Assembly: GCF_002140975.2 (NCBI RefSeq)
Contig: NZ_CP147247.1
Span: forward strand, 3,828,501 to 3,892,500
Reading direction: 5' to 3'
Length of the DNA stretch: 64,000 nucleotides
Origin: Enterococcus sp. 9E7_DIV0242
GTDB lineage: Bacteria; Bacillota; Bacilli; Lactobacillales; Enterococcaceae
The notes under the pieces are model-generated. The model saw only the letters and a program-made list of their open reading frames with translations. It searched no databases and was not told where the DNA came from. Made by a program: the position numbers and the translations under genes. This document shows, one piece after another, positions 33,255 to 41,632 of this stretch (positions within the stretch are counted from its first letter, which is position 1; each line of letters begins with the position of its first letter).

Positions 33255-33731
33255 ATGACTAGAATCTCAAGGCTTACTGTAAAAGAAATGCCTGAAAAGC
33301 AGCTAGTAACTATTCGAAGAACCATTGACTTTTTTGCAGAGTATTCGGAAATGATGGGCGAGGTATTGCAGAAGATCGACAAGGTTCTGACTGCTAGTAA
33401 GCTACTTCCAGCAAGTGGACCAATCGTCTGCTTTCACAATGTAGATTTGGCAGCATTAGATGTGGAAATAGGTATGGAGATAGCTTTTCCCATAGTTTTG
33501 AAAGAGTCGGAGGTACAATATAAAACTATTCCTGCTTGCAAGATTGCGCTGACGATTGACCAAGGACCTTACGAAGAGCAAGACCCGACGCTGGAAGCAT
33601 TGATGGCATGGATCAATGAGCAGGGATATTCAATGGCAGGTGGGATTTACTACCATTATCTAAATGATGAAGAGCAGTTGCCGAAGGACTATCTGACTGA
33701 AATGTATATTCCTATCAACATGAAAGAATAG
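33255..33731 (+). CDS. GyrI-like small-molecule-binding domain protein
   Basis: This 158-residue protein looks like a stand-alone AraC effector-binding/GyrI-like domain, a fold that binds small hydrophobic or cationic molecules. It lacks any DNA-binding part. Visible blocks are LTVKEMPEKQLVTIRRTI, GPIVCFHNVD, VEIGMEIAFPI and the end DYLTEMYIPI, which is typical. I choose the ATG at 33255 because GGAGGG lies six bases before it; an upstream TTG at 33225 has no such site. It is a single-gene unit between two terminators. Confidence 0.82.
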   Translation: MTRISRLTVKEMPEKQLVTIRRTIDFFAEYSEMMGEVLQKIDKVLTASKLLPASGPIVCFHNVDLAALDVEIGMEIAFPIVLKESEVQYKTIPACKIALTIDQGPYEEQDPTLEALMAWINEQGYSMAGGIYYHYLNDEEQLPKDYLTEMYIPINMKE

Positions 33732-33755
33732 ACAACCTTCGTAAAAAATAAATAT

Positions 33756-33816
33756 AAAAAACGTTCAAATACCTAAGACGATACGATAATCGTCGAGGGG
33801 AACTTGAACGTTTTTC
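33756..33816. terminator. Nested bidirectional terminator between converging genes
   Basis: The outer stem AAAAAACGTTCAA (33756-33768) pairs with TTGAACGTTTTT (33804-33815), and an inner stem GACGAT pairs with ATCGTC around 33778-33795. It sits between the GyrI-like gene and the end of the minus-strand ArsR-type gene. Confidence 0.8.
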
Positions 33817-33877
33817 ATTTAAAAAATTTTGTCGCTTAAGTATTCTCTGATTTTGATACGCCTTGTTTTGATATAGA

Positions 33878-34810
33878 TCAACTTAAATGGTTGTTCTTTT
33901 CAGAATAATAAAGTGTCGAGAGAATATTTTGTGGATGGTTTCCAAAGGAGTCACCGAAGATGGTCAAGCCGCCCTTATTGACCGCAGATGGTTCTATCCC
34001 GATTCGTAGTTTGATAAAGGGAGAATCATTTAGCTTTAAGTCATTTAGGGTGACATCGGAGATCTTTTTTCCATCCATCCCTGTGTCCTCATTAGTAATT
34101 CTCAAGTGCTTCAACAAGCCGTATTGACTAAGGTGACTTTCCCACCAGCTCGGTGTATATTTTCCTCGCACATCAGAATAGTTACCCGGTAGAGTCCAGG
34201 TTCCGGCGTGAATGTCGTTGATAAAAAATGAGATATCACTAGGCCAGTTGTTATTTGATTCAGGGAATTCCGAGGAAATTTCTAAAGAAATCTCCAGTAG
34301 CTCAGGACACTGATGCGCATCTAGATCATTTGGAATAACATATTCGACAAAGCCGTCAGCAAACCAAAGCAAAGAAGCATTTACACGTTCATTTGATACA
34401 AAGCTGCGCGGATCATCCAAGGAGCCAATAATTTTTTTGCTGTCAGCGAGTCCGCAGGTTGGCTGAACCGAGAAGTCAGAATAATAGCCAAGCTTGATTT
34501 CATTGACTTTTTTCTTGTAGGGCAAATAAATTTTATTTGGAAATTCGATCTCTATTCTATCTACGCTTAGGACATAGGTTTTCTTCCTGTTGTCAGCAGA
34601 ATAATTTTCCTTACTACCTAAATGTACAAGCTGGGCATCTTCAAGGATTTTCATGTGGCGAGAGATAATGGCTTTACTAAATCCGGTTAACCGAGCCAGC
34701 TCACTGACTGTCAAAGCTTTTTCAGAAATTAGATTTAAAATATGTAGGCGTGTATCGGAAGCAAGTGCTTTATACACCTGCAACGAATCTTCGTTCAATG
34801 ACAATTCCAT
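33878..34810 (-). CDS. ArsR-type regulator with a large C-terminal domain
   Basis: The 310-residue protein begins with an ArsR-type winged helix (residues 9-75: KALASDTRLHILNLISEKALTVSELARLTGFSKAIISRHMKIL, read in parts) and continues for about 230 residues with a domain I do not recognise, rich in beta-strand-like sequence and Trp. It has none of the usual metal-binding cysteines, so a metal sensor is unlikely. It is divergent from the sugar-binding protein gene and probably controls that operon in response to a sugar. A TTG three bases before the ATG is too close to GGAGGA; I use the ATG. Confidence 0.83.
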   Translation of the reverse strand: MELSLNEDSLQVYKALASDTRLHILNLISEKALTVSELARLTGFSKAIISRHMKILEDAQLVHLGSKENYSADNRKKTYVLSVDRIEIEFPNKIYLPYKKKVNEIKLGYYSDFSVQPTCGLADSKKIIGSLDDPRSFVSNERVNASLLWFADGFVEYVIPNDLDAHQCPELLEISLEISSEFPESNNNWPSDISFFINDIHAGTWTLPGNYSDVRGKYTPSWWESHLSQYGLLKHLRITNEDTGMDGKKISDVTLNDLKLNDSPFIKLRIGIEPSAVNKGGLTIFGDSFGNHPQNILSTLYYSEKNNHLS

Positions 34811-34866
34811 CAAATTCCTCCTTTTGTTAACTTAATAGTTTCATTTTTTTGCGTTTCATTTTTTAT

Positions 34867-34895
34867 ATTATATACATAGTTGACACTTTAGTCAA
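34867..34895 (-). promoter_or_regulatory. Promoter of the ArsR-type regulator gene
   Basis: On the minus strand, TTGACT (34895-34890) is followed after 17 bases by TATAAT (34872-34867), a near-perfect promoter. Its -35 box overlaps an inverted repeat, TTGAC-ACTTTA-GTCAA, at 34880-34895 that could be an operator. Confidence 0.75.
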
Positions 34896-34901
34896 TAATT
34901 T

Positions 34902-34915
34902 TGAAAACGGTTAAA
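34902..34915. promoter_or_regulatory. Candidate cre site for catabolite control
   Basis: TGAAAACGGTTAAA fits the CcpA consensus TGWAARCGNTWWCA at all but one or two positions near its end. It lies between the two divergent promoters, seven bases from the plus-strand -35 box, where repression by CcpA would be effective. Confidence 0.45.
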
Positions 34916-34921
34916 AAGCTG

Positions 34922-34950
34922 TTGACTCGCTGTTTTTGAGATGATATTAT
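34922..34950 (+). promoter_or_regulatory. Promoter of the glycoside ABC operon
   Basis: TTGACT (34922-34927), a 17-base spacer and TATTAT (34945-34950) precede the binding protein start by 67 bases. Confidence 0.75.
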
Positions 34951-34986
34951 CTCGTTAGTAAATAGTGTTAAAAAACAATTTAACTT

Positions 34987-34997
34987 TTTTGTTAACT
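34987..34997. repeat. Repeat TTTTGTTAACT, right copy; left copy at 34822-34832
   Basis: The same 11 bases occur at 34822-34832 in front of the regulator and at 34987-34997 in front of the binding protein gene, both close to the ribosome-binding sites and containing the palindrome GTTAAC. They are candidate operators for the ArsR-type regulator, which would let it control both directions. Confidence 0.4.
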
Positions 34998-35017
34998 GAA
35001 AAGGAGCGAGATCGGAA

Positions 35018-36313
35018 ATGAAGTTCAAAAAAATGTTTACGGTTTTAGGTGTTATCTCACTGAGTGTGGCTTTATTAGCTGCGTGTGGGAAAAAAGAGGC
35101 AGCCTCTGGAGGAACAGAAGAAATTCGTATCAGCTGGTGGGGCGGAGATAGTAGAAATGAAGCTGTTCAAGAAGCAATCAAAAAATTTGAGGAAGAGAAT
35201 CCCAAAATTAAGGTCAAAGCGGAATTTGGTGGTTATGCGGGTTATCAAGAAAAAATCACTACTCAGCTTTCTGGTGGAACAGCACCGGATGTCATACGCT
35301 TGGATTCAATGTGGTTAGATCAATACCAAAACCAGCTAACAGATATCAACGAACTAGGAGATGACATTGGCTTAGATAATTTTAATAAGGAATCCTTGGA
35401 ACCCGTGTCAATTAATGGAAAACTATTAGGACTGCCATTATCTACGAATTACCGTACTTTGTATTACAACAAAACAGTTTTAGACGAATATGGTATTGAA
35501 CCACCTGAAAGCTGGGAAGACTTGATTGCAATGAGAGAGAAGCTGCCGGAGGATGTATATCCGGTTTGGAGCGGATTCAGTACGAAGTATGTGACCCCTC
35601 TTGTTTTCTTCTCAATACTTGCGCAACAAACTGGAAAACCTTTAGCAGATGAAAACAATAAATTATTATACACAGAGAAGGAGTTCAAAAATGCGCTACA
35701 ATTTTATGCGGACTTGGTTGAACAAAAGGTCATCACTTCCAAGAAGCTGATCGATAACTCCGGTATGGTCGATGGTGCACCGGCGCCCCCTCTTGTTGAA
35801 GGAAAATGGGTAACCTTCTTTGAGTTCACAGCGAATATCAATACAATCAATAATCAGCTTGCTGAGTCAGGATACGAGATGGCTATGGCTGGATTTCCAT
35901 CGATGGAAGGTGAAAAATCTACCGGAGTCTGGACAAAACCGTCAATGGTTTATGCTATTCCAGAAAGCAGCAAGAAGAAAGAGGCGGCTGCAAAGCTGAT
36001 CGATTATCTGATGAATAGTGAAGAAGCCAATAAAATTCAAAAGTTGGAAAATGGTGTGCCGGACAGTCAATCAGGCAAAGCTACATTGGAAGCAGAAGAT
36101 TTGATTACACCAATGGTTACAGAAACGATTGCATTAGGAGAAGAAAAGGTTGATACCAGTCTAAATACGATGTTCAAGTGGGACCGTGCTCGGTTGAATG
36201 ACATGGCTGCGGATGTTATCACGCAATTAGATTACGAGAAAATTTCAGTTGAAGAAGCTGCAGCTCAATTTTATAAGGCATTTAAAGAGGAAGAAGCAAC
36301 ATTTACAGAATAG
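35018..36313 (+). CDS. ABC transporter sugar-binding lipoprotein (family 1)
   Basis: This 431-residue lipoprotein has a signal peptide ending in LLAAC (Cys23) and a mature domain of the extracellular solute-binding family 1, which binds oligosaccharides or glycosides. Typical blocks are IRISWWGGDSRNEAVQEAI, FGGYAGYQEKITTQLSGGTAPDVI, LPLSTNYRTLYYNKTVLDEYGI and KEAAAKLIDYLMNSEEA. It delivers substrate to the two permeases encoded next. No ATPase is in the operon, so it probably shares a general MsmK-type ATPase, as many sugar ABC systems in Firmicutes do. RBS AAGGAGCG. Confidence 0.93.
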   Translation: MKFKKMFTVLGVISLSVALLAACGKKEAASGGTEEIRISWWGGDSRNEAVQEAIKKFEEENPKIKVKAEFGGYAGYQEKITTQLSGGTAPDVIRLDSMWLDQYQNQLTDINELGDDIGLDNFNKESLEPVSINGKLLGLPLSTNYRTLYYNKTVLDEYGIEPPESWEDLIAMREKLPEDVYPVWSGFSTKYVTPLVFFSILAQQTGKPLADENNKLLYTEKEFKNALQFYADLVEQKVITSKKLIDNSGMVDGAPAPPLVEGKWVTFFEFTANINTINNQLAESGYEMAMAGFPSMEGEKSTGVWTKPSMVYAIPESSKKKEAAAKLIDYLMNSEEANKIQKLENGVPDSQSGKATLEAEDLITPMVTETIALGEEKVDTSLNTMFKWDRARLNDMAADVITQLDYEKISVEEAAAQFYKAFKEEEATFTE

Positions 36314-36467
36314 AGAGATCGTCAGCTAGATGTCCGAATGCAGCTTCGGCTGAATGAGGAAAAAGATGGGAAAAGGTAGGGCTGTGACAGAAAGAAGCAT
36401 AGCGACTAAGTGCAGGTTTCAATTATCCTTGCGCTATCCTTTTTCCGGCTGGCAAGGAGGACGAAAG

Positions 36468-37346
36468 ATGAATAAAAATAAATATATCGGCCTGCTTTAT
36501 TTGGCTCCGTGGGTAATAGGTTTGTGTTTTTTTGTAATCTATCCTTTTGCGATGTCGTTGTACTATAGCTTTACAGATTATTCTATGCTGAACGAGGCAC
36601 AATTTGTTGGCATCGCAAACTATAAAAAAATGTTTTTTGATGATCCGATATTCTGGTCGTCGTTGAAGGCTACAATCAAATTTGTATTTTTAACTGTTCC
36701 TCTAAAAATGATTTTTGCGTTATTCATTGCGTATATCATGAATGCGAAATTAAAAGGAATTGGTTTTTTCAGAACAGCTTACTATGTCCCATCGGTATTG
36801 GGTGCCAACGTGGCGATTGCTGTACTTTGGCAGTTCTTGTTCAAAGGAGACGGCTTGATCAATATGTTCCTTAACAGTCTGGGGCTTGAGGGAGTTGGCT
36901 GGTTTTCCAGCACAGGTGGAGCTATGGCAACGATCGTCATTCTTAGAGTTTGGCAGTTTGGGTCCGCGATGGTGATTTTTCTAAATGCTCTGGCAGAGAT
37001 TCCGGAGGAGTTGTATGAAGCTGCAGCAATCGATGGGGCTTCCAAATTCCGACAGTTCTTTTCTGTGACGCTACCTCAACTGACACCCATCATCTTTTTC
37101 AATTTGATTTTACAGTTAGTTCAGGCATTTCAAGAGTTTGATGGACCATTTTTGATTACGAACGGAGGACCGATGAGGTCGACTTATTTACTGCCCATGT
37201 ACATCTACGACAGTGCATTCAAGACGTTTAATATGGGCTATTCCAGTGCGTTGTCTTGGATTCTGTTTGTATTGATCATGATCTTTACGGCAGTTCTGTT
37301 CAAAAGTTCAAAACGCTGGGTATTCTATGCGGATGGAGGGAAATAG
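36468..37346 (+). CDS. Sugar ABC transporter permease, MalF/UgpA type
   Basis: This 292-residue permease has six membrane helices and the EAA loop EEAAAIDGASKF-like sequence (ELYEAAAIDGASKFRQFFSVTLPQL) that docks the ATPase. An in-frame ATG at 36354 lies far upstream in a region that looks non-coding. AAGGAGGACG just before the ATG at 36468 decides the start, and MNKNKYIGLLYLAPW is a usual beginning for the family. The 154-base gap after the binding protein gene holds possible hairpins, which could raise binding protein over permease level. Confidence 0.92.
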   Translation: MNKNKYIGLLYLAPWVIGLCFFVIYPFAMSLYYSFTDYSMLNEAQFVGIANYKKMFFDDPIFWSSLKATIKFVFLTVPLKMIFALFIAYIMNAKLKGIGFFRTAYYVPSVLGANVAIAVLWQFLFKGDGLINMFLNSLGLEGVGWFSSTGGAMATIVILRVWQFGSAMVIFLNALAEIPEELYEAAAIDGASKFRQFFSVTLPQLTPIIFFNLILQLVQAFQEFDGPFLITNGGPMRSTYLLPMYIYDSAFKTFNMGYSSALSWILFVLIMIFTAVLFKSSKRWVFYADGGK

Positions 37347-37349
37347 CTC

Positions 37350-38225
37350 ATGGATAAAACAGTTCAGAAAAACAGCCAACATGAAGTGAAAAAGAAACTG
37401 ATTGTTTTTCTAAAATATGCCGTTCTGACGATCGGAGCGTTAATTATGCTTTATCCGATTCTCTGGTTGTTTGGGGCATCATTTAAGAGTAATACTGAAA
37501 TTTTTCGTTCTATTTGGTTTTGGCCGGAATCCTTTGATTTCAGTGCCTATATAGAAGGTTGGAAGACCTCTAGTCAATATACATTTACAACGTACTTTCT
37601 CAATTCATTTCTGATTGTGATTCCTAAGGTGCTTTTGACTCTTGTCTCGTGTACGTTAGCAGCCTATGGATTTTCCAGATTTGATTTTCCCTGGAAACGA
37701 ATTCTTTTTCCGATCATGATTGGTACGTTGTTTCTACCGGGAATTGTGACACGGATTCCATTGTATATTTTTTGGCGTAACATGGGACTGTTGGATACCT
37801 ACATCCCGTTGATTGCCAATTCGGCGTTCGCTTGCGACACATTCTTTGTTTATATGCTGGTTCAGTTTTTCCGTTCAATTCCACGTGAGCTGGACGAAGC
37901 AGCACGAATCGATGGGTGTAGCTCGTTTATGACGCTGATTAAGGTGTTGGTTCCTATTCTTAAACCATCCTTGATTACAGCAGCGCTCTTCCAATTTATT
38001 TGGACGTTTACTGATTTTCAAGGACCATTGATCTATATTTCTTCGGTGGAAAAGTATCCGGTATCGATTGCGTTGCGTATGGCTATGGATACGACATCTG
38101 CTGATTTTAACTGGAATCGAACGATTGCGATGTCGATTATCGGGTTAATCCCGTCATTGCTTGTCTATTTTTCAGCACAAAAACATTTTATTGGCGGCTC
38201 AACGGCTGGCGGTGTCAAGGGCTAA
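37350..38225 (+). CDS. Sugar ABC transporter permease, MalG/UgpE type
   Basis: This 291-residue permease has six membrane helices, a first one at about 25-47, and the EAA loop RELDEAARIDGCSSFMTLIKVLVPIL. Blocks FGASFKSNTEIF near the start and LVYFSAQKHFIGGSTAGGVKG at the end are classical for the MalG family. It begins three bases after the first permease stops and pairs with it to form the channel. Confidence 0.93.
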   Translation: MDKTVQKNSQHEVKKKLIVFLKYAVLTIGALIMLYPILWLFGASFKSNTEIFRSIWFWPESFDFSAYIEGWKTSSQYTFTTYFLNSFLIVIPKVLLTLVSCTLAAYGFSRFDFPWKRILFPIMIGTLFLPGIVTRIPLYIFWRNMGLLDTYIPLIANSAFACDTFFVYMLVQFFRSIPRELDEAARIDGCSSFMTLIKVLVPILKPSLITAALFQFIWTFTDFQGPLIYISSVEKYPVSIALRMAMDTTSADFNWNRTIAMSIIGLIPSLLVYFSAQKHFIGGSTAGGVKG

Positions 38226-38246
38226 CAAGTGAGAGGAGAAGAATAC

Positions 38247-39125
38247 ATGGTGAAAAACTTTACGATTTCAGCTTTTGCGGATGAAATCAGTGAAAATGTA
38301 GAAGAACAAATACGTGTATTGAAAGAAACAGGCATCCACCATATTGAAATCAGAGGATTGGATGGAAAAAATGTCAGTGAACTGACAGAAGAGGAAGCCA
38401 GAGAATATAAGAGTAAGTTTGATAGTAATGGGATTCAAGTATCCAGTATCGGATCACCGATTGGAAAAATTGGTATTAAGGAACCCTTTGACGAGCACCT
38501 AAATTTGTTCAGGCACGTATTGAAGCTGGCAGAAATTTTTGAAGCACCGTATATTCGGATGTTTAGCTTTTTTATAGAAGAAGGTGAAGAGCCGGAACAA
38601 TACAGCGAAGAAGTGATCCGACGTTGGCAGGCCTTTTTAGACGCTGCGAAGACTTATGAGAACATCATCTTGCTTCATGAAAATGAAAAGGATATTTATG
38701 GAGATACTCCTGAACGCTGCTTGCACTTATTAGAAACATTAAATTCTCCAAAGGTAAAAGCAGCTTTTGATCCGGCAAACTTTGTTCAGTGTGATGTGGA
38801 GGTTTATCCTAAGGCATTTGATATGCTTGCCGAGCATATCGCCTATATGCACATCAAAGATGCGAATTCCGTTGATCACGAGGTTGAACCAGCTGGGTCA
38901 GGGGATGGCCAGGTGGCTTTAGTTTTAGAGCAGCTTATCAAGCGAGGGTATCAAGGCTTTGCTTCATTGGAGCCGCATTTATCTGTGTTTACAGGTTTTG
39001 CCGAGCTGGAAAAAGCGGATGTCTCTGGATTAGCACAGGAAAGCGATCAAGTGAAGCTGTTTCATGTTGCTTCTGAAGCATTAAAAACAATACTTGTAGA
39101 TCAATTGGAACAGGAGTGGGGCTAA
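38247..39125 (+). CDS. Sugar phosphate isomerase/epimerase-like TIM-barrel protein (AP-endonuclease 2 family)
   Basis: This 292-residue cytosolic protein has the xylose isomerase-like TIM barrel. Likely metal ligands are in LLHENEKDIYGDTPERC, AAFDPANFVQ, AYMHIKDAN and GFASLEPHL near the C-terminus, following the E-D-H-E pattern. AGAGGAG sits upstream of the ATG at 38247; an upstream GTG at 38229 would leave no site. Relatives include inosose isomerases, tagatose epimerases and the C-glycoside deglycosidase DgpC/CarC. With two oxidoreductases directly after it, a role in an oxidised (3-keto) sugar or glycoside step is plausible. Confidence 0.84.
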   Translation: MVKNFTISAFADEISENVEEQIRVLKETGIHHIEIRGLDGKNVSELTEEEAREYKSKFDSNGIQVSSIGSPIGKIGIKEPFDEHLNLFRHVLKLAEIFEAPYIRMFSFFIEEGEEPEQYSEEVIRRWQAFLDAAKTYENIILLHENEKDIYGDTPERCLHLLETLNSPKVKAAFDPANFVQCDVEVYPKAFDMLAEHIAYMHIKDANSVDHEVEPAGSGDGQVALVLEQLIKRGYQGFASLEPHLSVFTGFAELEKADVSGLAQESDQVKLFHVASEALKTILVDQLEQEWG

Positions 39126-40286
39126 ATGAACGAAGTAAAACTAGCTGTAATTGGCGCCGGTAATATCGGCACTATGCACATTGGCTACCTGGCTGCCGGT
39201 AGGGTACAAGGCTGCCAGCTTTATGCGGTTTGTGATCACAATCCTGAAAAGCTGGAAGCTGTTCGAAAGAGATATGGAGAAACATATCTCTTGTATTCTT
39301 CTATAGAGGAAGTGTTATTGGATGACCAAGTGGATGCAGTATTTGTTGCGACTCCTCACTATGACCACCCAACGATTGCCATTCAGGCACTGCAAGCAGG
39401 AAAGCATGTGCTAATCGAGAAACCTGCAGGGGTGTATACGAAAAAAGTACAGGAAATGAATGAAGAAGCGGGGAAACATCCAGAGCTGAGCTTCGGCATT
39501 ATGTATAATCAACGGACGAATCCGATGTATCAAAAAGCACGTGAGCTTGTTCAAAATGGTGCGTTAGGTGAATTACGACGGACCAACTGGATTATTACGA
39601 CTTGGTATCGGTCACAAAGCTATTATGATTCCGGCGGTTGGCGTGCGAGCTGGCGAGGAGAAGGTGGAGGTGTCCTGCTAAATCAAGACCCGCATCAACT
39701 GGACCTTTGGCAATGGATTTGCGGTATGCCGCAACGAGTGTTCGGGTTTGCTTCGTTTGGCAAGCGTCGTGCGATTGAAGTAGAAGATGAGGTAACGGCA
39801 TATGTTGAATATGAAAACGGAGCGACGGGTATTTTTATGACCTCTGTATCAGAAACGCCAGGAACCAATCGTTTTGAGATTGTTGGTTCAAAAGGCAAAC
39901 TTGTGATCGAAAATGAGAAAATGAGCTTCTGGCAGTCGACTGTTGATGAACGAACCTTTAATGCAACCTACACAGGTGGCTTTGGTGAGCCGGAAATCTG
40001 GCAGATCGATTTGCCTGTTATGTACGATAACAGAGATGAGCACCAAAAAATCCTTCAGAATTTTATCGACCATATTCGGACAGGAAAAGAGCTGTTGGCA
40101 CCTGGCTGTGAGGGGATCGCTGGCTTAAGTATTTCAAATGCCATTCATCTATCTGCGTGGCAGGAATGTTGGGTTGATTTACCAATCGATAGTGAATTGT
40201 ATTATGAGGAGTTGAAAAAACGCATCGCGACTTCTCAATTGAGGGAAGTCGAGGAGAAGGTATTGGATACTGATGCCACATATTAA
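39126..40286 (+). CDS. Gfo/Idh/MocA-family oxidoreductase, first of two
   Basis: This 386-residue NAD(P)-dependent enzyme has an N-terminal Rossmann fold (VIGAGNIGTMHIGYL, residues 7-22), the Lys of the EKPAG motif near residue 99, and a C-terminal dehydratase-like domain with the GGVLLNQDPHQLDLWQW block that carries the catalytic His. Members oxidise sugar or inositol hydroxyls. It starts directly after the isomerase stop with GGAGTGGGG upstream. A related but distinct second enzyme follows, so the two may catalyse opposite steps, one oxidising and one reducing. Confidence 0.9.
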   Translation: MNEVKLAVIGAGNIGTMHIGYLAAGRVQGCQLYAVCDHNPEKLEAVRKRYGETYLLYSSIEEVLLDDQVDAVFVATPHYDHPTIAIQALQAGKHVLIEKPAGVYTKKVQEMNEEAGKHPELSFGIMYNQRTNPMYQKARELVQNGALGELRRTNWIITTWYRSQSYYDSGGWRASWRGEGGGVLLNQDPHQLDLWQWICGMPQRVFGFASFGKRRAIEVEDEVTAYVEYENGATGIFMTSVSETPGTNRFEIVGSKGKLVIENEKMSFWQSTVDERTFNATYTGGFGEPEIWQIDLPVMYDNRDEHQKILQNFIDHIRTGKELLAPGCEGIAGLSISNAIHLSAWQECWVDLPIDSELYYEELKKRIATSQLREVEEKVLDTDATY

Positions 40287-40305
40287 TACAGAAATAGGTG
40301 GAACG

Positions 40306-41310
40306 ATGAAAAAAATTGGTTTAATCGGATGTGGGCATATTGCGCATACCCACGTAACAGCTTATCAACAGGCAGGCTGTATGCTAGTTGCTTGTTGCGA
40401 TGAGAATGAAGAGAAGGGGCGGCAGTTTGCTGAAAAGTATGGGCTTGCTTTTTATGGAGAGTATCAAACACTGCTAAAAAATAAACAAATCGATGTTGTT
40501 TCTATTTGTACACCCCATTATCTGCACAAGGAAATGACGGTCGCTGCGCTAGAAGCAGAGAAGCATGTGCTTTGTGAAAAGCCGTTAGCCTTGACTTCAG
40601 AAGAAGGGACAGCTGTGTTGGAGGCTGTTGATCGCAGTAAGAAAGTATATGGCGTGTGCTATCAAAATCGATTCAATGATTCCTCGTTAGCGCTAAAAGG
40701 TTTACTTTCGGAACAGGACTTTGGCGAGTTGAAAGGAATCAAGTGTTGGGTGACTTGGCATCGAGAAAAAGAGTATTATCTAGATTCTTCTTGGCGAGGA
40801 AACAAAGCAAAAGAAGGCGGCGGTGTACTGATCAATCAAGCGATCCATACCTTTGATCTGATTACATGGCTGACTGAAATGCCGGAAAAGATTAAGGGGA
40901 AAGTCATGACAACTCTTTTAGAAGGATATATCGAGGTAGAGGACACTGCTATGGCGACGGCATTATTACCAACAGGTGTCCCGGTATCGATTTATGCAAC
41001 TAACAGCTATTCCTCAGATCCCACACCGGAACTCTATTTTGATTTCGAAAAGGCACAGATCAAGCTGACGATGGATGAGCTGATAATCAATGGTGAGCCC
41101 ATCATTGATAGAGCTGCAACCTCGTGTGAGGTTGGGAAATCCTATTGGGGGAAAGGGCATTTACGTCTGATTTCAACATTTTTAGAAAAGATCGACGGGC
41201 AGCAGAATGAACGAACGGACTGTCTTGCTGCAGCGGATGGATTAACTTCCTTGAAGATGGTCGAAGGTATTTATCGATCTGATGAGAAAAACGACTGGAT
41301 CAATCTATGA
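40306..41310 (+). CDS. Gfo/Idh/MocA-family oxidoreductase, second of two
   Basis: This 334-residue protein has the nucleotide site LIGCGHIAHTHVTAYQQAG, the motif CEKPLALT with the catalytic Lys near residue 93, and GGGVLINQAIHTFDLITWL with the conserved His. AGGTGG lies just before the ATG at 40306; a further upstream ATG at 40273 lies inside the previous gene and has no site. It is clearly a paralogue of the gene before it but shorter at the C-terminus. It is the last gene before a 322-base gap that precedes the GH2 gene. Confidence 0.9.
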   Translation: MKKIGLIGCGHIAHTHVTAYQQAGCMLVACCDENEEKGRQFAEKYGLAFYGEYQTLLKNKQIDVVSICTPHYLHKEMTVAALEAEKHVLCEKPLALTSEEGTAVLEAVDRSKKVYGVCYQNRFNDSSLALKGLLSEQDFGELKGIKCWVTWHREKEYYLDSSWRGNKAKEGGGVLINQAIHTFDLITWLTEMPEKIKGKVMTTLLEGYIEVEDTAMATALLPTGVPVSIYATNSYSSDPTPELYFDFEKAQIKLTMDELIINGEPIIDRAATSCEVGKSYWGKGHLRLISTFLEKIDGQQNERTDCLAAADGLTSLKMVEGIYRSDEKNDWINL

Positions 41311-41632
41311 ATAATAGGAAAAGCAGTTAGTATCTCTGACTTTTTTCTGACTACTGGCAGGTTGAAATGCTTATAGTGAGAGGGAATAATGGTCAGTTTT
41401 GGCTAACAAATATTTTTAGGATAGGTTTATAAAGAACGTGTTTATGAAAAATGACGAAGCGTTTGTAGGGAATATGTACAAATAGCTTTTGTGAGAAACG
41501 GTTGGTTGATTCGGTGGAATCTTGACTGACAATTAGGTGCGAAAGAATAGAACAGGTGTTGCATTGCCGGTAGTTGAAAGAGAGCTCTTCTTATCCCGGT
41601 GTAGAAAGTAATGATGGTTGGGAGCGTAATAG
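41311..41632. other. Intergenic region before the GH2 gene, no gene seen
   Basis: No coding sequence, clear terminator or repeat is visible. TTGACT at 41522-41527 could be a -35 box, but the -10 candidate near 41545 is poor. The GH2 gene may therefore be expressed from a weak promoter here or by readthrough. Confidence 0.4.

Noticed and set aside
36354..36467. Extension of the first sugar permease to an upstream ATG at 36354.
   Set aside because: The extra 38 residues do not fit the family, and AAGGAGG lies directly before the ATG at 36468.
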